A DNA stretch of 64,000 nucleotides from SG8-41 sp963699525 (GTDB lineage Bacteria; Pseudomonadota; Gammaproteobacteria; Burkholderiales; SG8-41). The position numbers and the translations under genes were made by a program. Every line of letters starts with the position of its first letter. The first letter of the stretch is position 1. Where the stretch lies: positions 186,001 to 250,000 of the forward strand of contig CAVOUI010000006.1 in NCBI GenBank assembly GCA_963699525.1, given 5' to 3'. Shown here piece by piece: positions 1-8,942 of this stretch. The notes under the pieces are model-generated. The model did not search any database. It was not told the DNA's origin and worked only from the letters and a program-made list of their open reading frames with translations.

Positions 1-1971
1 CTGGTGAATCGCCGACAGCGCGAGCAGCGCCGGAATCGCGACGAGATCGCGCGCGATCGCGCGGTCGGAGATGATCAGAACCGAATAGCCCGCGCGCACG
101 GCATCCTCGGCCTGAGCGCATAGCGAGGCGAGCCGCGCTTCGATCGCCTCCTTGCCCCAGGCGAGGGGATAGGTGGTGTCGATCTCGATCGACTTGAATT
201 TGCCGTCGGTGTAGCGGTCGATGTGCCGGATCTTCTCCATCTCGAAGAAGTCGAGCACCGGCTGGCTGATTTCCAGCCGCAGCGGCGGATTCATCTCGTC
301 GATGCCGAGCAGATTGGGCTTCGGCCCGATGAAGGAGACGAGCGACGTCACCAGCTCCTCGCGGATGGGATCGATCGCCGGGTTCGTGACCTGCGCGAAC
401 AGCTGCTGGAAATAGTGATACAGCGTCTTGTTCTTGAAAGACAGGACCGCGAGCGCCGCGTCGTTGCCCATGGAGCCGACCGGTTCCTCGCCGTTCATCG
501 CCATCGGCGCAAGCTGGAACTTGATGTCCTCCTGCGTGTAGCCGAAGGCCTGCTGCCGGTCGATCAGCGCGACCGGCGATTTCAGCGGCGGTGTTTTCTC
601 GGTCTCGACCTCGTCGAGCTTGACGCGGATCCGCTCGATCCATTCGGCGTAGGGCCGGGCCGAGGCGAGCGCGTCCTTGAGCTCCTTGTCGTCGATGATG
701 CGGCCCTTCTCAAGGTCGACGAGGAACATCTTGCCGGGCTGCAGCCGCCACTTCTTGACGATCTTCTCCTCCGGCACTGGCAGGCAGCCGCACTCCGAAC
801 CCATGATGACGAGATCGTCCGAAGTCACGATGTAGCGTGAGGGCCGCAGTCCGTTGCGGTCGAGCGTTGCGCCGATTCGCATTCCGTCGGTGAAGGCGAT
901 CGAGGCCGGGCCGTCCCACGGTTCCATCATCGCCGCGTGGTATTCGTAGAAGGCGCGCCGCGCGGGATCCATCAGAGTGTGGTTTTCCCACGCCTCGGGG
1001 ATCATCATCATCATGGCATGGGCGATCGAATAGCCGCCCATCACCAGGAGCTCGAGCGCGTTGTCGAACGACGCGGAGTCCGACTGGCCGGCGTAGATCA
1101 GCGGCCAGATCTTGTCGAGGTCGCGCCCCAGCATGGGCGAGGAAATCGCTCCCTGCCGCGCGCGGATCCAGTTGATGTTGCCGCGCAGCGTGTTGATCTC
1201 GCCGTTGTGGCAGATCATGCGGAACGGGTGCGCCAGGTCCCAGCTCGGGAAGGTGTTGGTCGAGAAGCGCTGGTGCACGAGGGCGAGCGCGGATTCGACC
1301 CGCGCATCCTTCAGATCGAGGTAGTACTCGCCGACCTGATAGGCGAGCAGCATGCCCTTGTAGCAGAGGGTCCGCGCCGACAGGGTGGGGACGTAGAACT
1401 CCTTGCCGTGAGCGAGCTTCAGCGCCTGGATCGCGTGGCCCGCACTCTTGCGGATGATGTAGAGCTTTCTCTCGAGCGCGTCGGTGACGGTGATGCCCTT
1501 GCCGCGGCCGACGAACACCTGCCGGATGACGGGCTCGAGCTTCTTCGCGGGCTCGGCCAGGTCGGAGTTATCCACCGGAACGTCGCGCCACCCGAGCAGG
1601 TTCTGGCCCTCGTCCTTGATCGCGCGCTCGATCTCGTACTCGCAGGCGAGGCGCGAGGCGGGATCGCGCGGCAGGAACACCATGCCGACGCCATACTGCC
1701 CGACGGGCGGCAGTTTCACGCCGCGCTTGGCCATCTCTTCGCGGAAAAACTTGTCGGGGATCTGGATGAGGCAGCCCGCCCCGTCGGAGAGCTTCGGGTC
1801 CCAACCGACCGCGCCGCGGTGCGTGAGGTTCTTCAGTATCGTCAGGCCTTGCTCGACGATGCTGTGGCTTTTCTTGCCCTTGATGTGCGCGACGAAACCC
1901 ACGCCGCACGCGTCGTGCTCGTGGCGCGGGTCGTATAACCCCTGTGCAGCCGGCAGGCCCGGTGGTTCCAC
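1..1971 (-). CDS. gltB: Glutamate synthase large subunit, N-terminal part (runs off left edge)
   Basis: Large subunit of NADPH glutamate synthase, which moves the glutamine amide nitrogen onto 2-oxoglutarate in the cytoplasm. Reading the minus strand gives one open frame to base 1. It begins with a short propeptide followed by HDACGVGFVAHIKG, whose Cys becomes the N-terminal nucleophile of the class II glutaminase domain. Family motifs follow: LTHRGAVGWDPK, RFSTNTFPSWDLAHPFR, HNGEINT, DRNGLRPSRY. About 656 codons of a protein usually near 1500 are present. The start is uncertain: GTG at 1971 has AGGA 8 bases upstream, while an in-frame ATG at 2028 would add 19 residues without a clear ribosome site. 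It follows dgt on the same strand after about 150 bases and may have its own promoter. Confidence 0.95.
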   Translation of the reverse strand, partial: MEPPGLPAAQGLYDPRHEHDACGVGFVAHIKGKKSHSIVEQGLTILKNLTHRGAVGWDPKLSDGAGCLIQIPDKFFREEMAKRGVKLPPVGQYGVGMVFLPRDPASRLACEYEIERAIKDEGQNLLGWRDVPVDNSDLAEPAKKLEPVIRQVFVGRGKGITVTDALERKLYIIRKSAGHAIQALKLAHGKEFYVPTLSARTLCYKGMLLAYQVGEYYLDLKDARVESALALVHQRFSTNTFPSWDLAHPFRMICHNGEINTLRGNINWIRARQGAISSPMLGRDLDKIWPLIYAGQSDSASFDNALELLVMGGYSIAHAMMMMIPEAWENHTLMDPARRAFYEYHAAMMEPWDGPASIAFTDGMRIGATLDRNGLRPSRYIVTSDDLVIMGSECGCLPVPEEKIVKKWRLQPGKMFLVDLEKGRIIDDKELKDALASARPYAEWIERIRVKLDEVETEKTPPLKSPVALIDRQQAFGYTQEDIKFQLAPMAMNGEEPVGSMGNDAALAVLSFKNKTLYHYFQQLFAQVTNPAIDPIREELVTSLVSFIGPKPNLLGIDEMNPPLRLEISQPVLDFFEMEKIRHIDRYTDGKFKSIEIDTTYPLAWGKEAIEARLASLCAQAEDAVRAGYSVLIISDRAIARDLVAIPALLALSAIHQ

Positions 1972-2066
1972 TCGGTGCTTCCTCAAATGCTCAATGAATT
2001 CAGCCGCCTGCCGCTTGTTCTGCTGCATCGCAGCAAGCAAGACCCAAAGCGAAGGCGCGAACAGGA

Positions 2067-2095
2067 AGTTTACTGCCGTCAGCCACTTACAGCAA
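2067..2095 (-). promoter_or_regulatory. Possible gltB promoter
   Basis: On the minus strand, TTGCTG (2090-2095) and TAAACT (2067-2072) are separated by exactly 17 bases in the dgt-gltB gap. Both hexamers are only partial matches to the sigma-70 consensus, so this is a weak call. The rest of the 150-base gap shows nothing else clear. Confidence 0.3.
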
Positions 2096-2124
2096 CAGCT
2101 TGGCGGGTCCTGCCTCGCCTCACG

Positions 2125-3252
2125 TCAGGTTTCCTCGATTGCGAACAACCGCCGGTGCTCGAGGATCGCGTAGCGGTCGGTCATGCCGGCGATGTAATCG
2201 GCGATGGCGCGGGGGGCGTCCTCGCGCGCCCGCGCCTGAAACTCGGGCGGCAACAGGCGGGTATCGGCCTGCAGTGCCCCGAACAGTTCGGCCACGATGC
2301 GGCGCGCCTTTGCGCTCATGCGCACTACGCGGTAGTGGCGGTAGAGGTTCTCGCGCAGGAAGCGCTTCAGCTCCTCGTTTTCCTGGCGGATGCGCGCGCT
2401 GAATGCGATCAGCGGCGGCGCGAGCCGCACTTCGTCGATCGAGGCGGGCGCGTGCTCGCGGATGTTCTCCGCGCTGGTGCGGATGAGATCGGTTACCAGC
2501 GTGTCGATCATGCGCCGCACCGTTTCGTGTCTCAACCGCCCGGGCGCGAGCCGCGGATACTGTTTCTGCACGGCTTTCATGTGGCGCGCGAAGATCGTCA
2601 CCTCCGCGAGCTGCGCCAGTTCGAGCAGCCCCGAGCGCACGCCGTCGTCCACGTCGTGGTTGTTGTAGGCAATCTCGTCGGCGAGGTTGGCGACCTGCGC
2701 CTCGAGCGAGGGGCGCCGCTTCTTCACGAAGCGCTCCCCGACGTCGCCGAGCGCGCGCGCGTTCCGCACCGAGCAATGCTTCAGAATTCCCTCGCGCGTC
2801 TCGAAAGTCAGGTTGAGGCCGTCGAACGCGGCATAGCGCTGCTCGAGGACATCGACCACCCGCAGGCTCTGGAGGTTGTGCTCGAACCCCCCGAAGGGCC
2901 GCATGCAAGCGTTGAGGGAGTCCTGTCCGGTATGGCCGAAGGGCGTGTGGCCGAGGTCATGCGCCAGCGCCACCGCCTCGGTGAGATCCTCGTCGAGCCG
3001 GAGGCTGCGCGCGACCGAGCGCGCGATCTGCGCCACCTCGAGGCTGTGGGTCAGGCGGGTGCGGAAGAGGTCGCCTTCATGGTTGACGAAGACCTGGGTC
3101 TTGTACTCCAGGCGCCGGAAGGCGGTGGAATGGACGATGCGGTCGCGGTCGCGCTGGTATTCGCTCCTGCCGCGCGGCGGGGCCTCGCGGTGGCGGCGGC
3201 CGCGGGAGCGCTCCGGCCGTGCCGCGCAGGGGGCGAGGTCAAGTCCCGGCAT
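2125..3252 (-). CDS. dgt: dGTP triphosphohydrolase-like HD protein
   Basis: HD-superfamily deoxyguanosine triphosphate triphosphohydrolase, which cleaves dGTP to deoxyguanosine and triphosphate and helps set dNTP pools. The N-terminus carries RDRDRIVHSTAFRRLEYKTQVF, typical of this family. The metal-binding histidines lie in RLTHSLEVAQIAR and AHDLGHTPFGH, and NLADEIAYNNHDVDDG follows further on. I chose ATG 3252 (MPGLDLAP), giving 375 residues; an ATG at 3276 would add 8 residues. Its start overlaps the aroB stop by 14 bases, so it is probably translated from the aroKB transcript. It could equally be described as a deoxyguanosinetriphosphate triphosphohydrolase-like protein, as substrate specificity cannot be read from sequence. 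Confidence 0.92.
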   Translation of the reverse strand: MPGLDLAPCAARPERSRGRRHREAPPRGRSEYQRDRDRIVHSTAFRRLEYKTQVFVNHEGDLFRTRLTHSLEVAQIARSVARSLRLDEDLTEAVALAHDLGHTPFGHTGQDSLNACMRPFGGFEHNLQSLRVVDVLEQRYAAFDGLNLTFETREGILKHCSVRNARALGDVGERFVKKRRPSLEAQVANLADEIAYNNHDVDDGVRSGLLELAQLAEVTIFARHMKAVQKQYPRLAPGRLRHETVRRMIDTLVTDLIRTSAENIREHAPASIDEVRLAPPLIAFSARIRQENEELKRFLRENLYRHYRVVRMSAKARRIVAELFGALQADTRLLPPEFQARAREDAPRAIADYIAGMTDRYAILEHRRLFAIEET

Positions 3253-4333
3253 GCACGGCGCCCGCGTCGAGCACATCCGCGAGCGCTGCGCGCGGCACCT
3301 CGCCGGAGACGGTCGCCTCCCCGATGCGCTTGAGCAGCACGAAGTGGATGCGGCCGCCCGCCACCTTCTTGTCGTGGCCCATCAGCTCGAGGTAGCGCGT
3401 GAGGCCGAGTGCGGGCGGATCAAGCGGCAAGCCCGCCGCCTTGAGCAGCGCGCCGATACGAGCCACGTCCCGGGCGGCGATGAGGCCAAGCCGCTGCGAG
3501 AGCTTCGCCGCCAGCAACATGCCGGTGGCGACCGCTTCGCCGTGGAGCCACGCGCCGTAGCCGGCGCCGGCCTCGATCGCGTGGCCGAAGGTGTGCCCGA
3601 GGTTGAGCAACGCGCGCGGGCCGCCTTCCAGCTCATCGCGGGCGACCACTTCGGCCTTGTTGGCGCAGGAGCGCTCAATGGCGTAGGCGAGGGCCTCGGG
3701 CTCGCGGCGTACGAGCCGGGCCATGTTCGCCTCCAGCCACTCGAAGAACGGCCGGTCTCGGATCAACCCGTATTTGATGACTTCCGCCAGCCCGGCGGCG
3801 AGCTCGCGCTCGGGCAGCGTCGCGAGCGTGTCGGTGTCCGAGACCACCACGAGCGGCTGGTAGAACGCTCCGATCATGTTCTTGCCGAGGGGGTGGTTGA
3901 TCGCGGTCTTGCCCCCGACCGCCGAGTCGACCTGAGCGAGAAGGGTCGTCGGCACCTGGATATACGGCACGCCGCGTAAGTAGACCGCGGCGGCGAATCC
4001 GGCGAGATCGCCGATCACCCCCCCGCCCAACGCGATCAAAGTAGTGCCGCGCTCGCAGCGGTGCTCGATGAGCGCATCGAAGATGCGGTTCAGCGTCTCC
4101 CAAGTCTTGTGCTCCTCGCCGTCCGGCACCGTGATACCCGCCACGCTCACCCCCTGCGACTCGAGCGCGCTCCGCAGGGGCGCGAGGTAGAGCGGCGCGA
4201 CGGTGGAATTCGTGATGATCGCGGTCTTCTTCTGCGGAAGCTTCTCCAGGAGCAGCTCCGGGCGGGCGAGAAGGCCCGCGCCGATGTAGATCGGATAGCT
4301 GCGGGCACCCAGGGCGACACTCAGGGTTTGCAT
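3239..4333 (-). CDS. aroB: 3-dehydroquinate synthase
   Basis: Second enzyme of the shikimate pathway, converting DAHP to 3-dehydroquinate with NAD and a divalent metal. The 364-residue length is normal. Visible family blocks are PDGEEHKTWETL, GGGVIGDLAGFAAA (NAD site), PTTLLAQVDSAVGGKTAIN, KNMIGAF, and the metal-ligand region NLGHTFGHAIEAG followed by HGEAVATGM. It lies 21 bases after aroK, the usual aroK-aroB pairing, and overlaps dgt downstream. Confidence 0.97.
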   Translation of the reverse strand: MQTLSVALGARSYPIYIGAGLLARPELLLEKLPQKKTAIITNSTVAPLYLAPLRSALESQGVSVAGITVPDGEEHKTWETLNRIFDALIEHRCERGTTLIALGGGVIGDLAGFAAAVYLRGVPYIQVPTTLLAQVDSAVGGKTAINHPLGKNMIGAFYQPLVVVSDTDTLATLPERELAAGLAEVIKYGLIRDRPFFEWLEANMARLVRREPEALAYAIERSCANKAEVVARDELEGGPRALLNLGHTFGHAIEAGAGYGAWLHGEAVATGMLLAAKLSQRLGLIAARDVARIGALLKAAGLPLDPPALGLTRYLELMGHDKKVAGGRIHFVLLKRIGEATVSGEVPRAALADVLDAGAVHAGT

Positions 4334-4354
4334 AACGGGCTCGGCGGGCTACCC

Positions 4355-4933
4355 TCAGCCGGCACTCTCGGCGGCAGCGGTCTGGTGCTCGATCAGCCGC
4401 TCCTCCAGTCTGTGCGCAAGGCTCCCGAGGCTCTGGCTGCCGGTGTCAACGATGATATCAGCGATGCTGCGGTAGAGCGGGTCGCGTTCGTCATAAAGCT
4501 GCTCGAGTCGCGCGAGGGGCTCACCGGTCCTCAACAACGGCCGGTTCCGGTCATGACGGGTCCGGGCCCACAGGTCCTTTGCGACCGCCCGCAGGTACAC
4601 CACCACGCCGTTTTCGGCGAGCAGCCTGCGGTTCTCCGCCGCGAGCACGGCGCCGCCGCCGGTTGCGAGCACGATGTCGCTGCGCGAAGCGAGCTCCTCC
4701 AGCATTTTCGCCTCGCGCGCGCGGAAGCCGGCCTCGCCCTCGATGTCGAAGATCACCGGGATCTTCACGCCGGTCGCGCGCTCGATCTCCTCGTCGCAGT
4801 CGTAGAAGGTCTTGCCGAGCCGCCGGGCGAGGCGTCGGCCGACCGAGGTCTTGCCCGCGCCCATGAGACCCACCAGGAAAATATTGCCGGGAACGCGTCC
4901 GTGCCGCTCCGCCGCTTTCTGTCCGCTGCCCAT
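4355..4933 (-). CDS. aroK: Shikimate kinase
   Basis: Phosphorylates shikimate at the 3-hydroxyl. The P-loop reads GLMGAGKTSVGR, followed by the shikimate-binding DCDEEIE, a GEAGFRAREAKML block and the second glycine-rich site ATGGGAVL. RNRPLL marks the lid region. ATG 4933 (MGSGQKA) is chosen over an upstream ATG at 4993 because the family has no such extension and because a TAGAAT -10 box lies only 7 bases before 4933. The frame gives 192 residues. It is the first gene after the pilQ terminator and leads the aroK-aroB-dgt group. Confidence 0.95.
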   Translation of the reverse strand: MGSGQKAAERHGRVPGNIFLVGLMGAGKTSVGRRLARRLGKTFYDCDEEIERATGVKIPVIFDIEGEAGFRAREAKMLEELASRSDIVLATGGGAVLAAENRRLLAENGVVVYLRAVAKDLWARTRHDRNRPLLRTGEPLARLEQLYDERDPLYRSIADIIVDTGSQSLGSLAHRLEERLIEHQTAAAESAG

Positions 4934-4940
4934 GGAGCCG

Positions 4941-4946
4941 ATTCTA
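4941..4946 (-). promoter_or_regulatory. -10-like TAGAAT immediately upstream of aroK
   Basis: TAGAAT on the minus strand ends 7 bases before the chosen aroK ATG. If used as a sigma-70 -10 element, transcription would start at or within a few bases of the ATG, giving a leaderless or nearly leaderless mRNA. No convincing -35 is seen at 16-18 bases. Confidence 0.4.
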
Positions 4947-5000
4947 GCGGAACGCAGGCGCGGCCGCCCGGCGCGCGCCGCAGGGGGCATCACCGCAATA

Positions 5001-5027
5001 AAAAAGGCGGCCTGCTGGCCGCCTTTT
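5001..5027 (-). terminator. Rho-independent terminator after pilQ
   Basis: A perfect GGCGGCC / GGCCGCC stem with a 4-base loop, extended by A-T pairs. On the minus strand it is followed by a run of six T. It sits between the pilQ stop and aroK and should end the pilMNOPQ transcript. The A-run on the other side gives it T residues on the plus strand too, so it could work in both directions. Confidence 0.85.
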
Positions 5028-5049
5028 CCTTGTACGCCGGCGCGCCCGG

Positions 5050-7174
5050 CTATTGCCGCAGCGTCAGGCCGTCCTTCAGGATGCGCGGGGTGATGAAGAT
5101 CAGGAGCTCGCTGCGGTCGTCTTGCCGCAGGTTCTGCTTGAAGAGGAAGCCCAGGAACGGCAGGTCGCCCAGCACCGGGATCTTGTTGGTCTGGTTGATT
5201 TCCGTCTGCTGGTAGATGCCCCCGATCACCACGGTGCCGCCGTTCTCCACCAGCACCTCGGTCACGATCTGCTTGGTGTCGATCGAGGGCCCCGCGAGGG
5301 TGTTCTGGCCCACGCTGTCCTTGTGGATGTTCAGGTTCATGATCACGTTGTCATCGGGCGTGACCTGGGGCTTGACCTTGAGCGAGAGCGTCGCCTTCTT
5401 GAACGAAACGCTCGTCGCGCCGCTCGATGTCGCCTGCTGGTACGGGATCTCCGTGCCCTGCTCGATGGTCGCTTCCACCTGGTCGGCGGTGATGACGCGC
5501 GGGCTCGAGACGATCTTGCCCTTGCCGTCCGCCTGCAGCGCGGTCAGCTCGAGGTTGACGAATTTCGCGGAGTTTTCCCGGAACAGCACCATCGAGAACG
5601 CGCCCGGGTTGGCCCCGGCGAGCCCCGGTGCCGGCAGATTGACGGACAGCGAGTCGGTGAAGCGGCGGCGCGGTCGTCGACTGGCCGCTATAAAGCCGGT
5701 GTGCGGAGACTGGCCGCCAATCAACGATGCGCACGTTGACGCCGTTCAGGGTTCCGGTCAGGAAGCCCTGACCCGTCGTGTCGTGATAGCCGAGCCTCAC
5801 GCCGAGGTTGCGGCCAAAGGTGTCGCTCGCCTCCACGATGCGCGACTCGATCATCACCTGGCGCACCGGAACATCGATTCTGCGGATGAGCTTGCGCACT
5901 TCCTCGAGCCGGGTCGGCGTGTCCATCACGAAGATCGTGTTGGTGCGCGGATCGACCACGGCGCTGCCGCGCTTGGACAGCACCCGCTGCTGCGGATCGG
6001 CCAGCAGCTTCTGCAGGTCCGCCCCCTTCTGGTAGTTCAGCTGGAAGGCCTCGGTGCGCGTGGGCTCAAGGTCGACGATCTGCTGCTGCGCCTCGAGCGC
6101 GAGCTTCTCGCGCGTGGCGAGCTCGTCGCGCGGCGCGATCCATACCACGTTGCCGGTCTTGCGCATGTCCAGGCCCTTCGCCTGCAGGATGATGTCGAGC
6201 GCCTGGTCCCACGGCACGTCTTTCAGACGCAGCGTCAGGTTGCCGCCCACCGTGTCGCTGGTGATGATGTTCAATCCGGTGAAGTCCGCGATCACCTGCA
6301 GCACCGCGCGCACTTCAACGTTCTGGAAGTTGAGCGAGAGCTTCTCTCCGGTGTAGCCGCCCCCGCGCGCGATGCGGCCCGTGTCCTCCGGCTGCGTCTT
6401 CACTTCCACGATAAAGCGGGTGTCGGTCTGGTAGGCGGTGTGTTCCCAGGTGCCGCGCGGCTCGATCACCAGCCGGGTGTTGCCCCCCTGCTGGAAAGCG
6501 TCGATGGTCTGCACCAGCGTGCCGAAGTCGGAGACGTCGAGACGCCGCTGCAGGTTTCTGGGCAGCGCGGTGTTGACGAAGTCGACGACGATGGTCTTTC
6601 CCTGGAGCTTGAGATCGATGCCGACGGAGCTGTCGGAGAGATCGACCACAACTCGCCCCTCGCCGGCGTTTCCGCGCCGGAAGTCGACGTCACGCAGAGC
6701 GTGGCGCTGGTCCCCGGGCCGCACCTCGGCGAAATGGGTGGTCGCGCCCGCGGGACTCGCCACGGCAGCGGCTCCCTGCAGGGTGATCAGCAGAGCCCGC
6801 CCCTCGATCTGCGTGTCGTAGCCCGTGGAGCGGGCGAGGTTCAGAACCAGGCGCGTGCGGTCGCCTGCCTGCACCACGTTGAAGCTGCGCAGGTCCCCTT
6901 CCGCCACTTCCTGGGTGCTGCGGCCGAGCGCGCTGGTGGTGTTGGGAAAATCGAACGCGATGCGCGGCGGGTTGCTGACGGTGAATCCCGCGGGCGGGCT
7001 CGCCGGCGGCTGCTTCAGCGTCACGCGGACCATCACCCTGCCGCCCGTCGCGGGCGATACGTTGATCGACTCGATGCTGTTCGCCTGCGCGCGCGCGGCG
7101 AGGCTCGCGCACGCGAGGGCAAGTGCCAGCGCTCCCTGGAAGGCCCACGTACGGAACAACGCGTTGAGCTTCAT
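5050..7174 (-). CDS. pilQ: Type IV pilus secretin PilQ (frame broken once)
   Basis: Outer-membrane secretin through which the type IV pilus passes. It has a signal peptide (residues 1-30, ending ARAQA), then an AMIN-type peptidoglycan-binding region, then STN/secretin N-domains (GEKLSLNFQNVEVRAVLQVIAD; NIITSDTVGGN). The secretin domain holds VSSPRVITADQ, IEQGTEIPYQ, SFKKATLSLKVKPQVTP, NGGTVVIGGIY and LGDLPFLGFLF. The locus is 2125 bases, not a multiple of three. The frame from 7174 runs on to a stop at 5351 as nonsense, while the C-terminal 200 residues are in another frame ending at 5050. The switch lies between about 5655 and 5725. Removing one base in the GCCGCCGC run near 5660 would join STTAPP to FTDSLSVNLP. 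It overlaps pilP by four bases. I read it as one gene. Confidence 0.9.
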
Positions 7175-7701
7175 TTTCTTGCCTCCTGTTCGTCCTGCAG
7201 CAGCAGCATGCGTTCTTCTTCCTTCCAGTCGTTGCCGCTGTCCTGGATCAACTCCTTCAGCTTCACCGCGGACTCGGTGATGTCGATGACGCGGCCGAAG
7301 TTCTGTCCCATGAAGTCACCCATCTTCACCCGGTACAGGTTGTTGTCCGGCGTCTTGATGAGCGCAAAGAACTCCTTCTTCTGCGAGAGCGATCCCACCA
7401 TCTTCAGGTTTTCGAGCGGAAACGCCTCGAGCGGCCCCTTGCGCCGGTTGGGATCCGGCAGCCGGGGGTCGGACTTCGCCGACCGGGCCGGCTCGATCTT
7501 GCGCGGCACGAACGGATCGAGGAGATCGAACGCCGCGTACTCGAACGGCTCGTAGGGCTTCACTTCCGGCAGCGGGGGAATGCGCCCGCGCGGCATGTTG
7601 TCCGAGTCCCGGACGAACTGCCGCAGATCCGAATGCTGCTCGGCTCCGCACGAGACGAGCGTGAGGCAGGCGAGCGCCGCGAAGAGGACAGGGTGCTTCA
7701 T
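7171..7701 (-). CDS. pilP: Type IV pilus assembly lipoprotein PilP
   Basis: Inner-membrane lipoprotein that links PilN/PilO to the PilQ secretin. The signal peptide ends in a lipobox, LVSC with the modified Cys at residue 18. The C-terminal half forms the small beta-domain typical of PilP (LENLKMVGSL, FALIKTPDNNLYRVKMGDFMGQNFGRV). ATG 7701 overlaps the pilO stop as TGATG; the GTG one codon upstream is a less likely start. The stop overlaps the pilQ ATG. At 176 residues it has the usual length. Confidence 0.95.
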   Translation of the reverse strand: MKHPVLFAALACLTLVSCGAEQHSDLRQFVRDSDNMPRGRIPPLPEVKPYEPFEYAAFDLLDPFVPRKIEPARSAKSDPRLPDPNRRKGPLEAFPLENLKMVGSLSQKKEFFALIKTPDNNLYRVKMGDFMGQNFGRVIDITESAVKLKELIQDSGNDWKEEERMLLLQDEQEARK

Positions 7702-8342
7702 CACTTCTTGCCGCCCTTCTTGGCCGCGGCCGCGCGCCTCTGCGCCGCAAGCTCCTCGTCGTCGAGATAACGGAAAGTCTTGGCGAGCGCGTCCATCACC
7801 AGACCGCCGCTTTTGCCGGCGGAAGCGAGCGAGATATTCTCGAGCGTGACGATGCGCGAGAGCTTGCCGATGTCGCTCGCGAACGCCCCGATGTCATGGT
7901 AGTTGCCGGTAACCTTGATCGAGATGGGCAGTTCCGCGTAGAAGTCGCGCCGCGTCTCCTGAGTGGCGGGCTTGAACAGCTCGAACTGGAGGCCACGACC
8001 CAGGCCGGCCTGGTTGATGTCGGTCAGCAGCGCGTCCATTTCGGATCTGCCCGGCAGCTGCTTCAGCAGCGCTCCGAACTGTTTTTCGATGTCTTCGAGC
8101 TGCTTCTGATAGGCCGGCAGGTTGATGGCTTCGCTCTTCTTGGTGAGAAACGTCTTGCGCAGCCCCTCTTCCTTCACCTTTTCCTGGTTGATGCCCTCGA
8201 TCTGGTGCTGCCAGTCGAACCACCAGCTCGCCAGCACAATCAGGACGAACGTGATGAATAGCACTCCCAGCTTGGGCAGGATGGGCCAGCTGCCGATCTT
8301 CTTCGGATCGAGCCGCTTGAGGTCATTCAACGTCATGGCCAT
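7701..8342 (-). CDS. pilO: Type IV pilus inner-membrane protein PilO
   Basis: Forms the periplasmic alignment heterodimer with PilN between the PilM platform and PilP/PilQ. It has a short cytoplasmic N-terminus (LNDLKRLDPKKIGSWP), one membrane segment at about residues 23-42, a periplasmic coiled coil, and a ferredoxin-like domain (FYAELPISIKVTGNYHDIGAF, SRIVTLENISL). The length of 213 residues is typical. A second in-frame ATG at 8336 could also serve. It sits 6 bases after pilN. Confidence 0.95.
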   Translation of the reverse strand: MAMTLNDLKRLDPKKIGSWPILPKLGVLFITFVLIVLASWWFDWQHQIEGINQEKVKEEGLRKTFLTKKSEAINLPAYQKQLEDIEKQFGALLKQLPGRSEMDALLTDINQAGLGRGLQFELFKPATQETRRDFYAELPISIKVTGNYHDIGAFASDIGKLSRIVTLENISLASAGKSGGLVMDALAKTFRYLDDEELAAQRRAAAAKKGGKK

Positions 8343-8348
8343 GAGGCA

Positions 8349-8942
8349 TCATCCCTTTGCCGCCGGCTTCGGCGCCGCCTTCCTGGCGGCCTCCTCGGCC
8401 TTGGCGCGCGTGATGTTGATGTTCATGATGAATTCGTTGAAGCGCTGCCGGCCCTGCTGCACGGCCTTGATCTCGATCAGCCCCGGGCTCTCCAGGTAGG
8501 GAGAGGACTCGAGGTTGCGCATCAGTGTGGACACCCGCGCCTGCGACTCGGTCAAGCCGGTGATGGTGACGCGCGTGCCGCTCTGCTTGAGGGCCTTCAG
8601 GTAGACGCCGTCGGGCAGCTGCCGGACGAGCTGGTCGAGCAGGTGCACCACCTCGGCGCGGTTGCTCTGCAGTGTTTCCACAACGCGCTTGCGCGCGAGC
8701 AGCGCCGCGGTCTGCTCCTTCAGTTTCTGGATCTCTGCGATCTGCTTGTCGAGCTTGACGATCTCGTCCTGGAGGTACTTGTTGCGTGCCTGCTGCGTCT
8801 CGAGCTGCTCGTCGAGATAGCTGCGCACGACGAACCAGACCGCCGCCCCGATCACGACGATGCCGACGAGGAGAATGATGAATTGCTGCTGTTGCTGCTT
8901 GCGCCGTTCCTCGCGGTGCGGCAGCAGGTTGATGCGGATCAT
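8349..8942 (-). CDS. pilN: Type IV pilus inner-membrane protein PilN
   Basis: The start at 8942 gives MIRINLLPHREERRK. The INLLP motif is the short cytoplasmic tail that binds PilM, so this start is preferred over an ATG 10 codons upstream. A membrane segment follows at about residues 20-41. Next come a coiled coil (LETQQARNKYLQDEI to RKRVVETLQ) and a ferredoxin-like periplasmic domain (LPDGVYLKALKQSGTRVTITG). Its ATG overlaps the pilM stop by 4 bases, which suggests translational coupling. Confidence 0.95.
   Translation of the reverse strand: MIRINLLPHREERRKQQQQQFIILLVGIVVIGAAVWFVVRSYLDEQLETQQARNKYLQDEIVKLDKQIAEIQKLKEQTAALLARKRVVETLQSNRAEVVHLLDQLVRQLPDGVYLKALKQSGTRVTITGLTESQARVSTLMRNLESSPYLESPGLIEIKAVQQGRQRFNEFIMNINITRAKAEEAARKAAPKPAAKG

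Noticed and set aside
5216..7555. Long plus-strand frame of 779 codons
   Set aside because: Antisense shadow of pilQ and pilP with no recognisable motif.
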